The position numbers and the translations under genes are program-made. This document shows, in pieces, positions 1-8,081 of a DNA stretch of 64,000 nucleotides (positions are counted from its first letter, which is position 1; every line of letters starts with the position of its first letter). Under the pieces are notes generated by a model. It had not been told where the DNA came from. It made no database searches and saw only the letters and a program-made list of their open reading frames with translations. This DNA is from Saccharopolyspora gloriosae. Its GTDB lineage: Bacteria > Actinomycetota > Actinomycetes > Mycobacteriales > Pseudonocardiaceae. The stretch covers positions 5,379,470 through 5,443,469 of the forward strand of contig NZ_CP059557.1 in assembly GCF_022828475.1 (NCBI RefSeq), read 5' to 3'.

Positions 1-238
1 GCACCGCGATGGCGCCGGCCACGCCGAGGAACGAGGCCGCCGAAAGCCAGTCACCGGCGAGCGCGATGCCATTCTGCGCGCCGGTGATGTTCCCGCCCGC
101 GACGTAATAGTCGGAGGCGGTGGCGTTCCGGGTCGAAACCCGGTACACCACGAACAGCGTCAGCAGCACGAATCCCGCGAAAACGCTCACGGTGATCGCC
201 GGGTCACCGACGGCTCCCGCCGCGAAGTTGATCGCCAT
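1..238 (-). CDS. Solute:sodium symporter, N-terminal part (cut by window edge)
   Basis: This is the first 79 codons of a sodium:solute symporter of the acetate/short-chain-acid type (ActP/MctC-like); the rest lies outside the window. Reading leftward it begins [20 protein letters not shown] and reaches the family signature [15 protein letters not shown], followed by the [16 protein letters not shown] segment typical of the second membrane helix. The ATG shares one base with the stop codon of the DUF485 gene (TGATG), so the two are translationally coupled. DUF485 plus symporter is the usual actP-type arrangement. The family is clear; the substrate cannot be read from this fragment. Confidence 0.85.
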   Translation of the reverse strand, partial: MAINFAAGAVGDPAITVSVFAGFVLLTLFVVYRVSTRNATASDYYVAGGNITGAQNGIALAGDWLSAASFLGVAGAIAV

Positions 239-654
239 CAGCGCGTGGTCCCTTCCTGCTCCCGAAGGCGGTCGACGAGCGGGTCAATGCGCTTGCGCAC
301 GTATCGTCCGTACGCCACGGTGACGATCGCCGTGGTCACGAACTGCGCCAGTCCCAGCACGATTCCCATGTTCACCACGCCGAACACCGGCTGGCTCATG
401 AAGTCCTGGGCGTAGGCGCCCAGCCCCACGTAGGTGAAGTACCAGGCGAGAACGATCAGCGTCACGGGAAACACGAACCACCGGAAACGACGTCGGAGCG
501 AGACGAAATCGTCACTCTCCTGAATTTCGACGAAGTCGGTTCCATTCGAGTTGGTGGGGCGCCGAAGGCTATGCTTCGAGATGTTGCCGAATCTCGGCTC
601 TGGAGGCTGACCGTCAAGCCGACCTCGGCTTCGGTTTTCCGACGTTCGGGTCAT
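238..654 (-). CDS. DUF485 small membrane protein
   Basis: A 138-residue protein ending in a DUF485 domain. After a polar N-terminus of about 60 residues there are two hydrophobic helices ([20 protein letters not shown] and [20 protein letters not shown]) and a basic tail ([19 protein letters not shown]). DUF485 proteins (YjcH-like) sit beside acetate and other monocarboxylate:sodium symporters and probably assist them. I chose the ATG at 654 because GAAGGA lies about 8 bases upstream; an in-frame TTG at 687 has no good site. It is the first gene of a two-gene operon with the symporter. Confidence 0.8.
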   Translation of the reverse strand: MTRTSENRSRGRLDGQPPEPRFGNISKHSLRRPTNSNGTDFVEIQESDDFVSLRRRFRWFVFPVTLIVLAWYFTYVGLGAYAQDFMSQPVFGVVNMGIVLGLAQFVTTAIVTVAYGRYVRKRIDPLVDRLREQEGTTR

Positions 655-1095
655 GCTGTGGATCCTTCGGGCTTGCTCACGCGTCAAGGAATCAGAAGTC
701 TAGTCACACGGATGTGCGGGAAGCACACGCGGGCACTATCCGGAGGATTAGCTACACAACTGCAAACTATTGGTCTCGATATGGTCACAACAATGTGAGC
801 GTGAACAGCGACTCGGATCACTGCGTGTAACCCCGACGGAGCCGCTTTCACATTGTTCAGCACGTTTTGCCCGGGCCGTCGAGCCACTTTCCGGTGCGCA
901 CTAAGGGCCTTCCGCCTCACCTGCGATGATCACTTTTGGTGACACCTCGCCAGGACCACCGACACCCAGATGTCGTTTCTTCGCCTATTTCCCGTTTGAC
1001 CAGGCAGGTAGCATCTCGAATTCGTGCGCCCCGACGTGCCGGGGCGCGTTTCCGGTACCAGACGCCGGAACCCCTTGCACCAAGGAGGTTTACTT
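655..1095. promoter_or_regulatory. Divergent intergenic region with a leader hairpin
   Basis: About 440 bases between the leftward DUF485/symporter operon and the rightward MFS gene, with no convincing gene. It should hold both promoters. At 1026-1047 GCGCCCCG and CGGGGCGC form a perfect 8-bp stem around a 6-base loop, roughly 50 bases before the MFS start. It could be an operator or leader hairpin. The stretch around 740-810 is more A/T-rich than its surroundings, as promoters often are here. Confidence 0.4.
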
Positions 1096-2877
1096 GTGAC
1101 AGTGCGTGACGGATTCTCGGTCGTTGCGCCGCCGACCTGGAACCGTTGGCTAGTTCCTCCGGCCGCGCTGGCCATCCATCTTTCCATCGGCCAGGCGTAC
1201 GCGTGGAGTGTTTTCAAAAGCCCGCTGGAATCCAGCCTCCAGATCTCCGGCACCGGCAGTGCGCTGCCGTTCCAGGTAGCGATCTTCTTCCTCGGGCTGT
1301 CCGCGGCGTTCGGTGGCAAGTTCGTGGAGTCCCGCGGCCCGCGCTGGGCCATGCTGGTCTCCACCATCAGCTTCGCCGCGGGGTTCCTGATCTCCGCGCT
1401 GGGCATGTACCTGGGTCAGTACTGGCTCGTCGTCGTCGGGTACGGCGTGGTCGGTGGCATCGGCCTCGGTATCGGGTACATCGCTCCCGTATCAACGCTG
1501 ATGAAGTGGTTCCCGGACCGTCCCGGTCTCGCCACCGGCATCGCCATCATGGGCTTCGGCGGCGGTGCGATCATCGCCTCGCCGTGGTCGACCGCGATGC
1601 TCAGTGCCTTCGGCAAGACCGCTGAAGGAATCGGCACCACGTTCCTGGTGCACGGCATCGTCTACGCCGTGTTCATGACGCTCGGCATCCTGCTGGTCCG
1701 GGTTCCCCCGCCCGGCTGGACGCCGCCCGGCTGGACCCCGGCCGCCGCGGCCAAGAGCATCAGCACCGTTCGCGTCTCGGCGAACAACGCGATCAAGACG
1801 CCGCAGTTCTGGCTGCTCTGGATCGTGCTCTGCCTGAACGTCACTGCGGGTATCGGGATCCTGCAGAAGGCGTCGCCGATGATTCAGGACTTCTTCGCCG
1901 GTACCAGCACTCCGGTGGCCGTGGCCGCCGCGACCGGTTTCGTGTCGCTGCTGTCGCTGGCGAACATGGGCGGCCGCTTCGTGTGGTCGGCGCTGTCGGA
2001 CCGCACCGGGCGCAAGAACATCTACCGCCTCTACCTCGGCGTGGGTGCGCTGGCGTACCTGCTGCTGCTGTTCGCGGGCGACAGCAGCGTGGCCCTGTTC
2101 GTCGTCGCCGCGATGCTGATCATGTCCTTCTACGGAGCGGGTTTCGCGACGATCCCCGCGTACCTGAAGGACCTGTTCGGAACCTTCGAGGTCGGCGCGA
2201 TCCACGGACGACTGCTCACCGCATGGTCGATCGCGGGCGTGCTCGGACCGGCGATCGTGGACGCGCTGGCGGACTCCGGTGAAGCCGCGGGCAAGTCCGG
2301 CGCCGAGCTGTACACGGTGTCGTTCTACTTGATGACCGGGTTCCTGGTGGTCGGGTTCGTGGCCAACGAACTGATCCGCCCGGTGAAGGCCAAGTTCCAC
2401 TCGCCCGCACCGGAAGCCGTCGAGTTCACCAACGACGATGCGGCGAAGTCCGACGACGAAGTCGAGACGAAGGACGGGGCCGAGGCGAAGGACGAGGTCG
2501 ACCCCAAGGACGAGACCGAGTCCGAGGCCTCCCAGGACGAGGTGTCCGACAAGGCCGAGGCGTCCAGCGAGACCGAGATCGCCGACTCCGAGGACGAGAA
2601 GGCGGACAAGGCCGAGCCGACCGCCGAGACCGAGGCCACCGACTCCGAGGACGAGAAGGCGGACAAGGCCGAGCCGTCCACCGAGACCGAGGCCACCGAC
2701 TCCGAGGACGAGGTGTCCGACAAGGCCGAGGCGTCCACCGAGACCGAGGAGGACGAGAAGGCCGACGACGCCGTCGCCGACAAGTCCGACGAGGATACCG
2801 ACGCGGCCACGGGCGAGAAGACCGACGAGTCCGCGGGCGAGAAGGCCACCAGCTCGTCCGGCAAGCAGAGCAGCTGA
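1096..2877 (+). CDS. MFS transporter, oxalate/formate antiporter type, with long acidic repeat tail
   Basis: A 593-residue 12-helix major facilitator related to the oxalate/formate antiporter (OxlT) group. Family traits include AIHLSIGQAYAWSVFKSPLE in helix 1 and GMYLGQYWLVVVGYGVVGG in helix 4. The transporter ends near residue 435. The remaining 160 or so residues are almost all D, E, K, A, T and S, with a repeated unit around TEATDSEDEKADKAEP; the DNA repeats too. Such a tail is unusual and predicted to be disordered in the cytoplasm. The GTG at 1096 follows AAGGAGG at 1082-1088; an upstream frame from 1024 is only leader. Substrate (oxalate or another carboxylate) is not proven. Confidence 0.8.
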   Translation: MTVRDGFSVVAPPTWNRWLVPPAALAIHLSIGQAYAWSVFKSPLESSLQISGTGSALPFQVAIFFLGLSAAFGGKFVESRGPRWAMLVSTISFAAGFLISALGMYLGQYWLVVVGYGVVGGIGLGIGYIAPVSTLMKWFPDRPGLATGIAIMGFGGGAIIASPWSTAMLSAFGKTAEGIGTTFLVHGIVYAVFMTLGILLVRVPPPGWTPPGWTPAAAAKSISTVRVSANNAIKTPQFWLLWIVLCLNVTAGIGILQKASPMIQDFFAGTSTPVAVAAATGFVSLLSLANMGGRFVWSALSDRTGRKNIYRLYLGVGALAYLLLLFAGDSSVALFVVAAMLIMSFYGAGFATIPAYLKDLFGTFEVGAIHGRLLTAWSIAGVLGPAIVDALADSGEAAGKSGAELYTVSFYLMTGFLVVGFVANELIRPVKAKFHSPAPEAVEFTNDDAAKSDDEVETKDGAEAKDEVDPKDETESEASQDEVSDKAEASSETEIADSEDEKADKAEPTAETEATDSEDEKADKAEPSTETEATDSEDEVSDKAEASTETEEDEKADDAVADKSDEDTDAATGEKTDESAGEKATSSSGKQSS

Positions 2878-2892
2878 GGGAACAGGCGAGAC

Positions 2893-3030
2893 ATGACCGA
2901 GCAGAAGACCACGCCCGAGGGCGGCTTCAAAGTCCGAGCCCTTCTCACCGTGTCCTGGCTGTGGGTGGGCATCCCGTTCGCCCTCGGCGTCTACCAGCTC
3001 GTGATCAAGGCAGCGCAGCTGTTCACGTAG
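2893..3030 (+). CDS. MFS transporter small companion membrane protein
   Basis: A 45-residue protein starting MTEQKTTPEGGFKVRALLTV. It has one hydrophobic helix (about residues 15-35) and ends IKAAQLFT. It begins 15 bases after the MFS stop, with GAGGGA upstream. Single-helix proteins of this size directly downstream of oxalate/formate-type MFS carriers recur in actinobacteria and are annotated as an MFS small subunit. Coding status rests on the ribosome site, the tight spacing, the clean helix and the terminator right after it. Its role is inferred from position only. Confidence 0.7.
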   Translation: MTEQKTTPEGGFKVRALLTVSWLWVGIPFALGVYQLVIKAAQLFT

Positions 3031-3065
3031 CCAACGGCGCCGCGTTGTGAGCGGCCGGAGAACAC

Positions 3066-3104
3066 AATGAGGCCGACCGTCCGATTCGGACGGTCGGCCT
3101 CATT
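3066..3104. terminator. Bidirectional rho-independent terminator
   Basis: A perfect 19-bp inverted repeat: 3066-3084 pairs with 3086-3104 around a single base. Each arm is AATGAGGCCGACCGTCCGA or its complement, so the flanks give A-rich and T-rich sides in both directions. It lies between the convergent MFS/small-protein operon and the cold-shock gene. Confidence 0.85.
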
Positions 3105-3170
3105 AGTCTGTACTTCGATGATCTAGGAGCGAAGCTCCCCGATCATGCGCTCAGTTCGCCGAAAAGGCGA

Positions 3171-3374
3171 TCAGACCACGCGCACGGACTCGGCCTGCGG
3201 ACCCTTCGGACCCTGCGTGACCTCGTAGGTGACCTGCTGGTTCTCTTCGAGGCTGCGGAAGCCGGCGGCGTCGATCGCCGAGTAGTGCACGAAAACGTCG
3301 GGTCCACCCTCGCCCGGCTCGATGAAGCCGAAGCCCTTTTCCGAGTTGAACCACTTCACGGTGCCCTGTGCCAT
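3171..3374 (-). CDS. Cold-shock protein, CspA family
   Basis: A 67-residue single cold-shock domain that binds single-stranded nucleic acid and acts as an RNA chaperone. RNP1 is visible as KGFGFIEP (residues 13-20) and RNP2 as VFVHYSAI. It opens [20 protein letters not shown], the standard start. GGAG lies upstream of the ATG at 3374; a longer in-frame ORF to 3527 is the untranslated leader. Typical size for the family. The long leader before the next gene is compatible with the cold-regulated leaders known for csp genes. Confidence 0.95.
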   Translation of the reverse strand: MAQGTVKWFNSEKGFGFIEPGEGGPDVFVHYSAIDAAGFRSLEENQQVTYEVTQGPKGPQAESVRVV

Positions 3375-3880
3375 GTCGTTCTCCATCCTGGTAGCTGGTT
3401 GGTTCCGGTGCCGGTCCGGCACCAGGGTCGCGGATCTCAGACGGCGACTACTCCAGCTACTCCAAAGACAGCAGCGCGCCCGCATCAGTAATCCTGCGAG
3501 CGTGCGAAAACACGAACCCAGAAACAACGACCAGGGCCGATACTACACCTCACGGCGCGGCACGTGGACGACCGGCGACGAAACACCGGCCACAACGAGC
3601 CTCGGATGGTCGGCTTTGCTGGGACTTTGCCGATCACACTTCACCCGAACGTGTCACGACTCACATCTTCGGCCCCGGCTGCGGGCCGCCCAGGGCCGCC
3701 GCGACTCGAGGGCACCTGGACGTGGAGCCTCATGCGCGAGGCGCTCGACCCGCCCCCGGAGCGGCTCGCCGCGCCGGACGTCGTCCTCGCCGCGCACCTC
3801 CACGCAGGCCTGCACCCGGCCGCTTGCCAGGTGGCCGCCCCTCGGGCGCATCCGCCTGCCACTGCGACCACAACTCGTCG
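3375..3880. other. csp leader and gene-free stretch
   Basis: About 500 bases upstream of the cold-shock gene. The first 150 or so bases should hold its leader and promoter. The rest, toward the decayed regulator, shows open frames on both strands but no ribosome site, domain or codon pattern that I accept as a gene. Confidence 0.4.
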
Positions 3881-4165
3881 ATGCAGGCGTGGTGCGTCGA
3901 GGAGATCGGATCGGTGCTCCGCCGGGTCGCGCGGCTCGCCCAGAAGCACCGTTTCAACACGCTCCGCCGCCGCATCGACGACATCAGCGAGAAGATGCTC
4001 GCCCAGACCGTGCACGCCCTGGAGCACGGCGGCCTGATCGACCGCACCGTGCACAACCGGCTTCCGCCGCACGTCGAGTGCACGCACACCGACCTGGACG
4101 TGCGCATCGCCACGAAGCTCGAGGAGCTCGTCGACCTGGTGGAAGCCGAACCGCCCGCGGTCAAA
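3881..4165 (+). pseudogene. HxlR-family regulator remnant
   Basis: The translation FNTLRRRIDDISEKMLAQTV, then HALEHGGLIDRTVHNRLPPHVE, matches the winged-helix core of HxlR regulators (recognition helix, wing and the PPxVEY element). The N-terminus is wrong for the family: the CPV/GDKW segment before the helix is missing and the upstream frame has no start with a ribosome site. The C-terminus runs into the hydrolase gene on the other strand. I read it as an internally deleted relic. The alternative is a divergent short regulator. Confidence 0.5.
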
Positions 4166-4232
4166 TCGGTTCAGGCGGGCTTGGGCCGCAAGCCCCGGAA
4201 CCGGACATTCGTCCTTTGTGGACGACGAGTGT

Positions 4233-5108
4233 TCACCGCTGTGCTCCCACAACGCCTCGTGCGGCCGCGGCCGCCTGCACGGGCCGTCCGGTGAAGAACC
4301 GCGTCGTCAGGTCGGCCACGGCGTCGGGACGCTCCAGCACGACCCAGTGATCGGACTCGTCGACGGTGACGAAATCACCGTCCTGGAGGCCTGCGGCGAA
4401 GTCCCGCTGATGTTCCGGTGAGCTGACCGTGTCGTGCTCCCCGCAGAAGACCAGCGTCGACACACCGGGCAGTCCGCCGGTGAAGGAGAGCCGCCGCGTC
4501 ACCGAGCGGTCGAGCACGTTCTTCGCGTCGGGCGTGTGCGTGGCGGCCTGCAAAAACGACCGCTTCACGTAGCGGTACGCGAGGTGGCGGCGGTGCACCG
4601 GCCTGCTCTCGTCGAGGCAGAGCATCCCTTCGGCGGCGAGCTCCGCGAAATCCTCCAGGTCCCCTGCCACCAGCCGGTCCGTCGCCCGCCGCCAATGGGC
4701 GTACTGGGCCTCCGAGATGTGCACGGGCAGGCCGCCGAGCAAGAGCCGCGCGATGCGCTGCGGCCGACGCTGCGCGCAGGTGAAGGCGATGACCGAGCCG
4801 TACGAGTAGCCGAAGAGGTTGACGCGCGGAGCACCGAGATCGTCGATGATCCGGTCGACCGCCGTGCACAGGAGCTCGCTGTCGTGCTCCGGCCGGGGCG
4901 GGTCGGCGCCGCCCATGCCGGGCAGATCGGCGGTGATCAGGCTGGCGTGCGGCAGGACGTGGTCCTCCATCTGCGGCCAGCCGCGCATCCCCTGCAGAAC
5001 ACCGCCCAGCACGATGACGGGCTCGGTGCACGAGTCGGGCTGTCGCAGCAGCCGGTAGGAGAACGTCAGGCCGTCCAGCGTCAGGTCGCGGATGACTTCT
5101 TCAGGCAT
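4233..5108 (-). CDS. Alpha/beta hydrolase of the ACP-KS operon
   Basis: A 291-residue alpha/beta hydrolase. The nucleophile elbow is GYSYGS (Ser about residue 96), the acid is probably in FCGEHDTVSS and the catalytic His in ESDHWVVLERP. The N-terminal strand and oxyanion region read VIVLGGVLQG. It is the third gene of an operon after an acyl carrier protein and a ketosynthase, 49 bases behind the latter, so release of an acyl chain from the carrier is a reasonable guess. It could equally hydrolyse a small ester. The family is clear; the substrate is unknown. Confidence 0.8.
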   Translation of the reverse strand: MPEEVIRDLTLDGLTFSYRLLRQPDSCTEPVIVLGGVLQGMRGWPQMEDHVLPHASLITADLPGMGGADPPRPEHDSELLCTAVDRIIDDLGAPRVNLFGYSYGSVIAFTCAQRRPQRIARLLLGGLPVHISEAQYAHWRRATDRLVAGDLEDFAELAAEGMLCLDESRPVHRRHLAYRYVKRSFLQAATHTPDAKNVLDRSVTRRLSFTGGLPGVSTLVFCGEHDTVSSPEHQRDFAAGLQDGDFVTVDESDHWVVLERPDAVADLTTRFFTGRPVQAAAAARGVVGAQR

Positions 5109-5157
5109 GGGTTTCCTTCACGTCGGTGGCCGCGGTCGCAGGCGGTTCGACGACTGC

Positions 5158-6414
5158 TCAGGCGCGGGTGAGCACGAGTGCCGCGTTGTGCCCGCCGAAT
5201 CCGAGTGCGGTCTTCACCGCGCAGTCCAGCCGCGCAGGCCGGGACTCCTTGGCCACCACCTCGATCGGGATCTCGGGGTCGGGTGATTCCAGGTTGGCCG
5301 TGGGCGGGACGAGCTGGTGCTGCAGCGCCAGCACGGTCAGCGCGGTCTCGATGCCGCCCGCCGCACCCAAGGTGTGGCCCGTCATGCCCTTGGTCGAGGT
5401 GACGAGCGGGTGCTCGCCGAGCACCTTGTGCAGGATCGTGCCTTCGATGAAGTCGTTCATGACCGTCGAAGTGCCGTGCGCGTTGACGTGCCCCACGTCC
5501 TCGCCGGTGACTCCGGCGTCGGCCAGCGCGGTCCGCAGTGCCAGCTCGACGCCGGATCCCTCCGGGTCGGGGGCGACCGGGGCGTAGGCGTCGTTGGACG
5601 CGCCGTACCCCGCGACACCGGCCCTGACCCGAGCGCCACGGGAGCGGGCGTGTTCGGGGCGCTCCAGCACGAGCAGGCCCGCGCCCTCGCCGATGACAAA
5701 ACCGTCGCGGTCGGCGTCGAACGGGCGGCACGCGGCCGCCGGGTTCTCGCACCGGGTGGACAAGGCCCGCAACCGGCACGCGCTCGACACGATCAGCCGG
5801 GAGCAGACGGATTCCGCGCCACCGGCGATCGCGATGTCGCAGGCTCCGGAGCGCAGCAGCTGGTGCGCGGTCCCGATCGCGTCGGTGCCCGAGGCGCAGG
5901 CCGTGGTCACCGCGAGACTCGGCCCTCGGGCCTGCAGGTCCCGGCAGATGCTGCCTGCGGCGCCGTTGACGGCGGCCAGCGGAGCCAGCTTGGGCGACAC
6001 CCGGCGGTCGCCCTTCTCCATGAGCGCGGTGTGCTGCTCGTCGTAGAAGGGGAGGCCGCCGTGCGCGGAGCCGATGACGACGGCGACGCGGCTCCCGTCC
6101 CAGGTTTCCGGGTCGAGGCCGGCGTCGGCCACCGCTTGCCTGGCCGCGATCACGGCGAGCTGGGAGAAGCGGTCCATCAGGCGCTGAGCGGGCACGTCGA
6201 GGTGCGCGTCGACGTCCAGCGCGTCGGCCAGGTACATGAAGTCGCAGGACAGGCCGCTCAGTTCGGCCGGTCTGCGCACTCCGGAGGGCGCGGTGGCCTG
6301 GGTGATCTCGCGCCACGTCTCATCGACGCCGACTCCGGCCGCGGTGACCAGGCCCAGGCCGGTCACCGCGGCGGTGCAGGTCTCCTGCGCCGGCGTGCTC
6401 GTCCGCGCCGTCAT
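5158..6414 (-). CDS. Beta-ketoacyl-ACP synthase, FabF-like, stand-alone
   Basis: A 418-residue ketosynthase of the FabF/KAS II type that condenses acyl and malonyl units on an ACP. The Cys-His-His set is intact: Cys173 in TACASG, His313 in NAHGTS and His347 in KGMTGHT, with Lys342. It is clearly distinct in sequence from FabF at 41.7-42.9 kb, which lies in the housekeeping operon. The ATG overlaps the ACP stop by four bases (ATGA), so the pair is coupled. It probably builds or extends a dedicated acyl group rather than bulk fatty acid; this is inferred from context. Confidence 0.85.
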   Translation of the reverse strand: MTARTSTPAQETCTAAVTGLGLVTAAGVGVDETWREITQATAPSGVRRPAELSGLSCDFMYLADALDVDAHLDVPAQRLMDRFSQLAVIAARQAVADAGLDPETWDGSRVAVVIGSAHGGLPFYDEQHTALMEKGDRRVSPKLAPLAAVNGAAGSICRDLQARGPSLAVTTACASGTDAIGTAHQLLRSGACDIAIAGGAESVCSRLIVSSACRLRALSTRCENPAAACRPFDADRDGFVIGEGAGLLVLERPEHARSRGARVRAGVAGYGASNDAYAPVAPDPEGSGVELALRTALADAGVTGEDVGHVNAHGTSTVMNDFIEGTILHKVLGEHPLVTSTKGMTGHTLGAAGGIETALTVLALQHQLVPPTANLESPDPEIPIEVVAKESRPARLDCAVKTALGFGGHNAALVLTRA

Positions 6415-6644
6415 GCGACGGTCCGGTCCCGCACGAGCGCCAGCAGCTGTTCGACGGTGGCCCGGGACGTCAGTTCGGCGTCCTCCAAGTCGAGGTCCAG
6501 CCGGTCCTCGATCAGCAGCCGCAGCTCTTCCAACGCCAGTGAATCCATGCCGAGCTGGTGCAGCGGAACTTCGGGACGCACGGAGTGGGGGTCCACTCCG
6601 AATTTCTCCTTCAGCAGGGCGGCGACGCTTTCCGTCAATTCCAT
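6411..6644 (-). CDS. Acyl carrier protein (secondary, biosynthetic)
   Basis: A 77-residue acyl carrier protein. The phosphopantetheine attachment site is Ser35 in LGMDSLALEE, flanked by the usual acidic helix (LIEDRLDLDLED). It starts MELTESVAALLKEKFG. The ATG at 6644 has GAGGGG about 9 bases upstream, while the in-frame extension to 6791 is non-coding leader. It is the first gene of the ACP, ketosynthase, hydrolase operon. It differs from the housekeeping AcpP at 41.4 kb, whose site is DIDSLSM. Confidence 0.85.
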   Translation of the reverse strand: MELTESVAALLKEKFGVDPHSVRPEVPLHQLGMDSLALEELRLLIEDRLDLDLEDAELTSRATVEQLLALVRDRTVA

Positions 6645-7087
6645 TGGCGAGCCCCTCGTGGTGTGCGTTGGGAACAGCCGGACAATCCGGTCAAGGCGGC
6701 CGCGGATGCGGCGATAGGCGTGCAACCTACCGTGCACAATGGGTCGAACTAAAAGGCGGGTTGAGCCCTCGCCGGTGTATTCACTCGCCACGGCCGGGTG
6801 TGGTCGGCCGCAGTTCCGGCTCGCGGGAGTCCGCCGTGGTCACGCCCGGAACGGGGCCTGCCGCTCCCGGCATCTGACTCGATCAGGAAGTGAGCGCGGG
6901 GCCGTGCTCACGCTCGTACCATTCGCCGCATTCGCGCCCCGTCAGCAATTTGACCATCACTTGGCAAATTTGCACTAGGTCGCGTAAAGCAACCTTGCCC
7001 ATTTTGCGGTCGGCACGACGCGGCAATGGGACCGCACCCACCGCGCATGCCCCGGCCGAACAGTTGCTCGGGGCAAGTCGTCGAAAG
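6645..7087. promoter_or_regulatory. Promoter region of the ACP-KS operon with an imperfect palindrome
   Basis: About 440 bases with no gene between the ACP start and the stop of the GntR gene. It should carry the ACP operon promoter. At 6947-6970 AATTTGACCA and TGGCAAATT form an imperfect inverted repeat in an A/T-richer patch, which might be an operator. The protein that would bind is not apparent. Confidence 0.3.
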
Positions 7088-7759
7088 TCAGACCGCGTTG
7101 AAACGCGTTTTGCCGCCCACTTCGGGCAAGGCGTCGATGACGCTGCGCAGGTGCTCGCGCATCGCCTGCTCGGCGGCCGCCGGATCGTTCGCGCAGATCG
7201 CCTCGATGATCGCCAGGTGCTGCGGCAGCGACACCGCCGGACGCCCCGGGTGCATGGCCAGCCGGAACTGGTGGCGCACGTTCTGGCCGCGCAGCCTGCC
7301 GAGGACCTCGTGCGCCGTCCGCTGCCCGCTGACCCGCAGGACCAGGGAGTGCAGCCGCTTGTTCAGTTCCGAGTAGCCCCACACGTCCCCGCCGGAGACG
7401 GCGGTCCGCATCTGCTCGCCGATCTCGCGCAGCTCGGACTTGTCCTCGCCGCTGACGCGTTCGGCGGCGCGCGCCGCGCACAGGCCCTCGACCGCCATGC
7501 GGACCTCGGTGATCTCGATGGCCTCCTCCACCGAGACCGCGCGCACCCGCGCGCCGCGGTTCTGGACCCGCTCGACCAGCCCTTCGGTGGTCAGCTGCAC
7601 CAGCGCGTTGCGCACCGCAGCCCGGCTGGCATCGCACTGCTCGGCGAGTTCGGCCTCCACCAAGCGCTGGTTGGGCGCGAAGTCACCCCTGGTGATGGCC
7701 TCGCGGATCACGTCGACCACCGCCGGTGCGGTCGGCTCGTCGCGCTTCGCTGTCGTCAC
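7088..7759 (-). CDS. GntR-family regulator, FCD type, of the PDC/oxalomesaconate cluster
   Basis: A 223-residue regulator with an N-terminal winged helix (IREAITRGDFAPNQRLVEAE, then LAEQCDASRAAVRNALVQL) and a C-terminal FCD ligand domain (EITEVRMAVEGLCAARAAE; later EHLAIIEAICANDPAAAE-like region). FCD regulators respond to small carboxylates and usually repress their cluster. It ends the leftward catabolic gene run. A palindrome related to the one before ligU lies 21-32 bases upstream of its start, so it probably controls itself and the cluster. Confidence 0.85.
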   Translation of the reverse strand: MTTAKRDEPTAPAVVDVIREAITRGDFAPNQRLVEAELAEQCDASRAAVRNALVQLTTEGLVERVQNRGARVRAVSVEEAIEITEVRMAVEGLCAARAAERVSGEDKSELREIGEQMRTAVSGGDVWGYSELNKRLHSLVLRVSGQRTAHEVLGRLRGQNVRHQFRLAMHPGRPAVSLPQHLAIIEAICANDPAAAEQAMREHLRSVIDALPEVGGKTRFNAV

Positions 7760-7779
7760 TGGTGCTGCTCCGCCCGATT

Positions 7780-7791
7780 ATTGCTAACAAT
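7780..7791. promoter_or_regulatory. GntR-type operator, copy 1
   Basis: ATTGCTAACAAT, a palindrome with one mismatch, just upstream of the gntR start. It differs by one base from ATTGTTAACAAT before the LigU gene. FCD regulators commonly bind TTGT/ACAA-type inverted repeats. Autoregulation is inferred. Confidence 0.6.
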
Positions 7792-7842
7792 TTTGTCCAC
7801 CAATCCTAACGGGCGGCTGCGGCAATGCCTCGCTGCGCCGGT

Positions 7843-8075
7843 TCACCTCCTGGGACGGCGCAGCTTGATCGTGACGGTCGCCAGCGCCATCATCACCGCT
7901 CCGAACAGGCCCATCGCCGCGAACACGGCGAATCCGCGGTCGGCGTGGTCCGCCGCGAGCAGCCCGGCGCTGCCCCGACGCCGAGCGCGGCGGAGACCAG
8001 CAGGGCGTCCCCGATCTCGAAGCCGAGCTCGCCCATGATCTTCGGCAGCCACTGGCCCACGCCCTGAACGAGCAT
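7843..8075 (-). pseudogene. C-terminal remnant of a second MFS transporter
   Basis: Two reading frames join across a frameshift near 7970. One reads MLVQGVGQWLPKIMGELGFE then IGDALLVSAALGVG; the other continues LLAADHADRGFAVFAAMGLF then GAVMMALATVTIKLRRPRR. Together they look like the last three or so helices of an MFS carrier, but the N-terminal two thirds is absent. It lies 6 bases after the intact MFS gene, so it is probably the relic of a duplicate or older transporter of the same cluster. Confidence 0.6.
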
Positions 8076-8081
8076 CAGTGT

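Noticed and set aside
2520-2780. Tandem DNA repeats suspected as CRISPR or VNTR
   Set aside because: They are in frame and encode the acidic tail of the MFS protein. Units lack unique spacers. No CRISPR array was seen in the window.
2325-2972. Ser/Val-rich frame on the - strand under the MFS tail
   Set aside because: Mirror image of the acidic repeats; not a Ser-rich surface protein.
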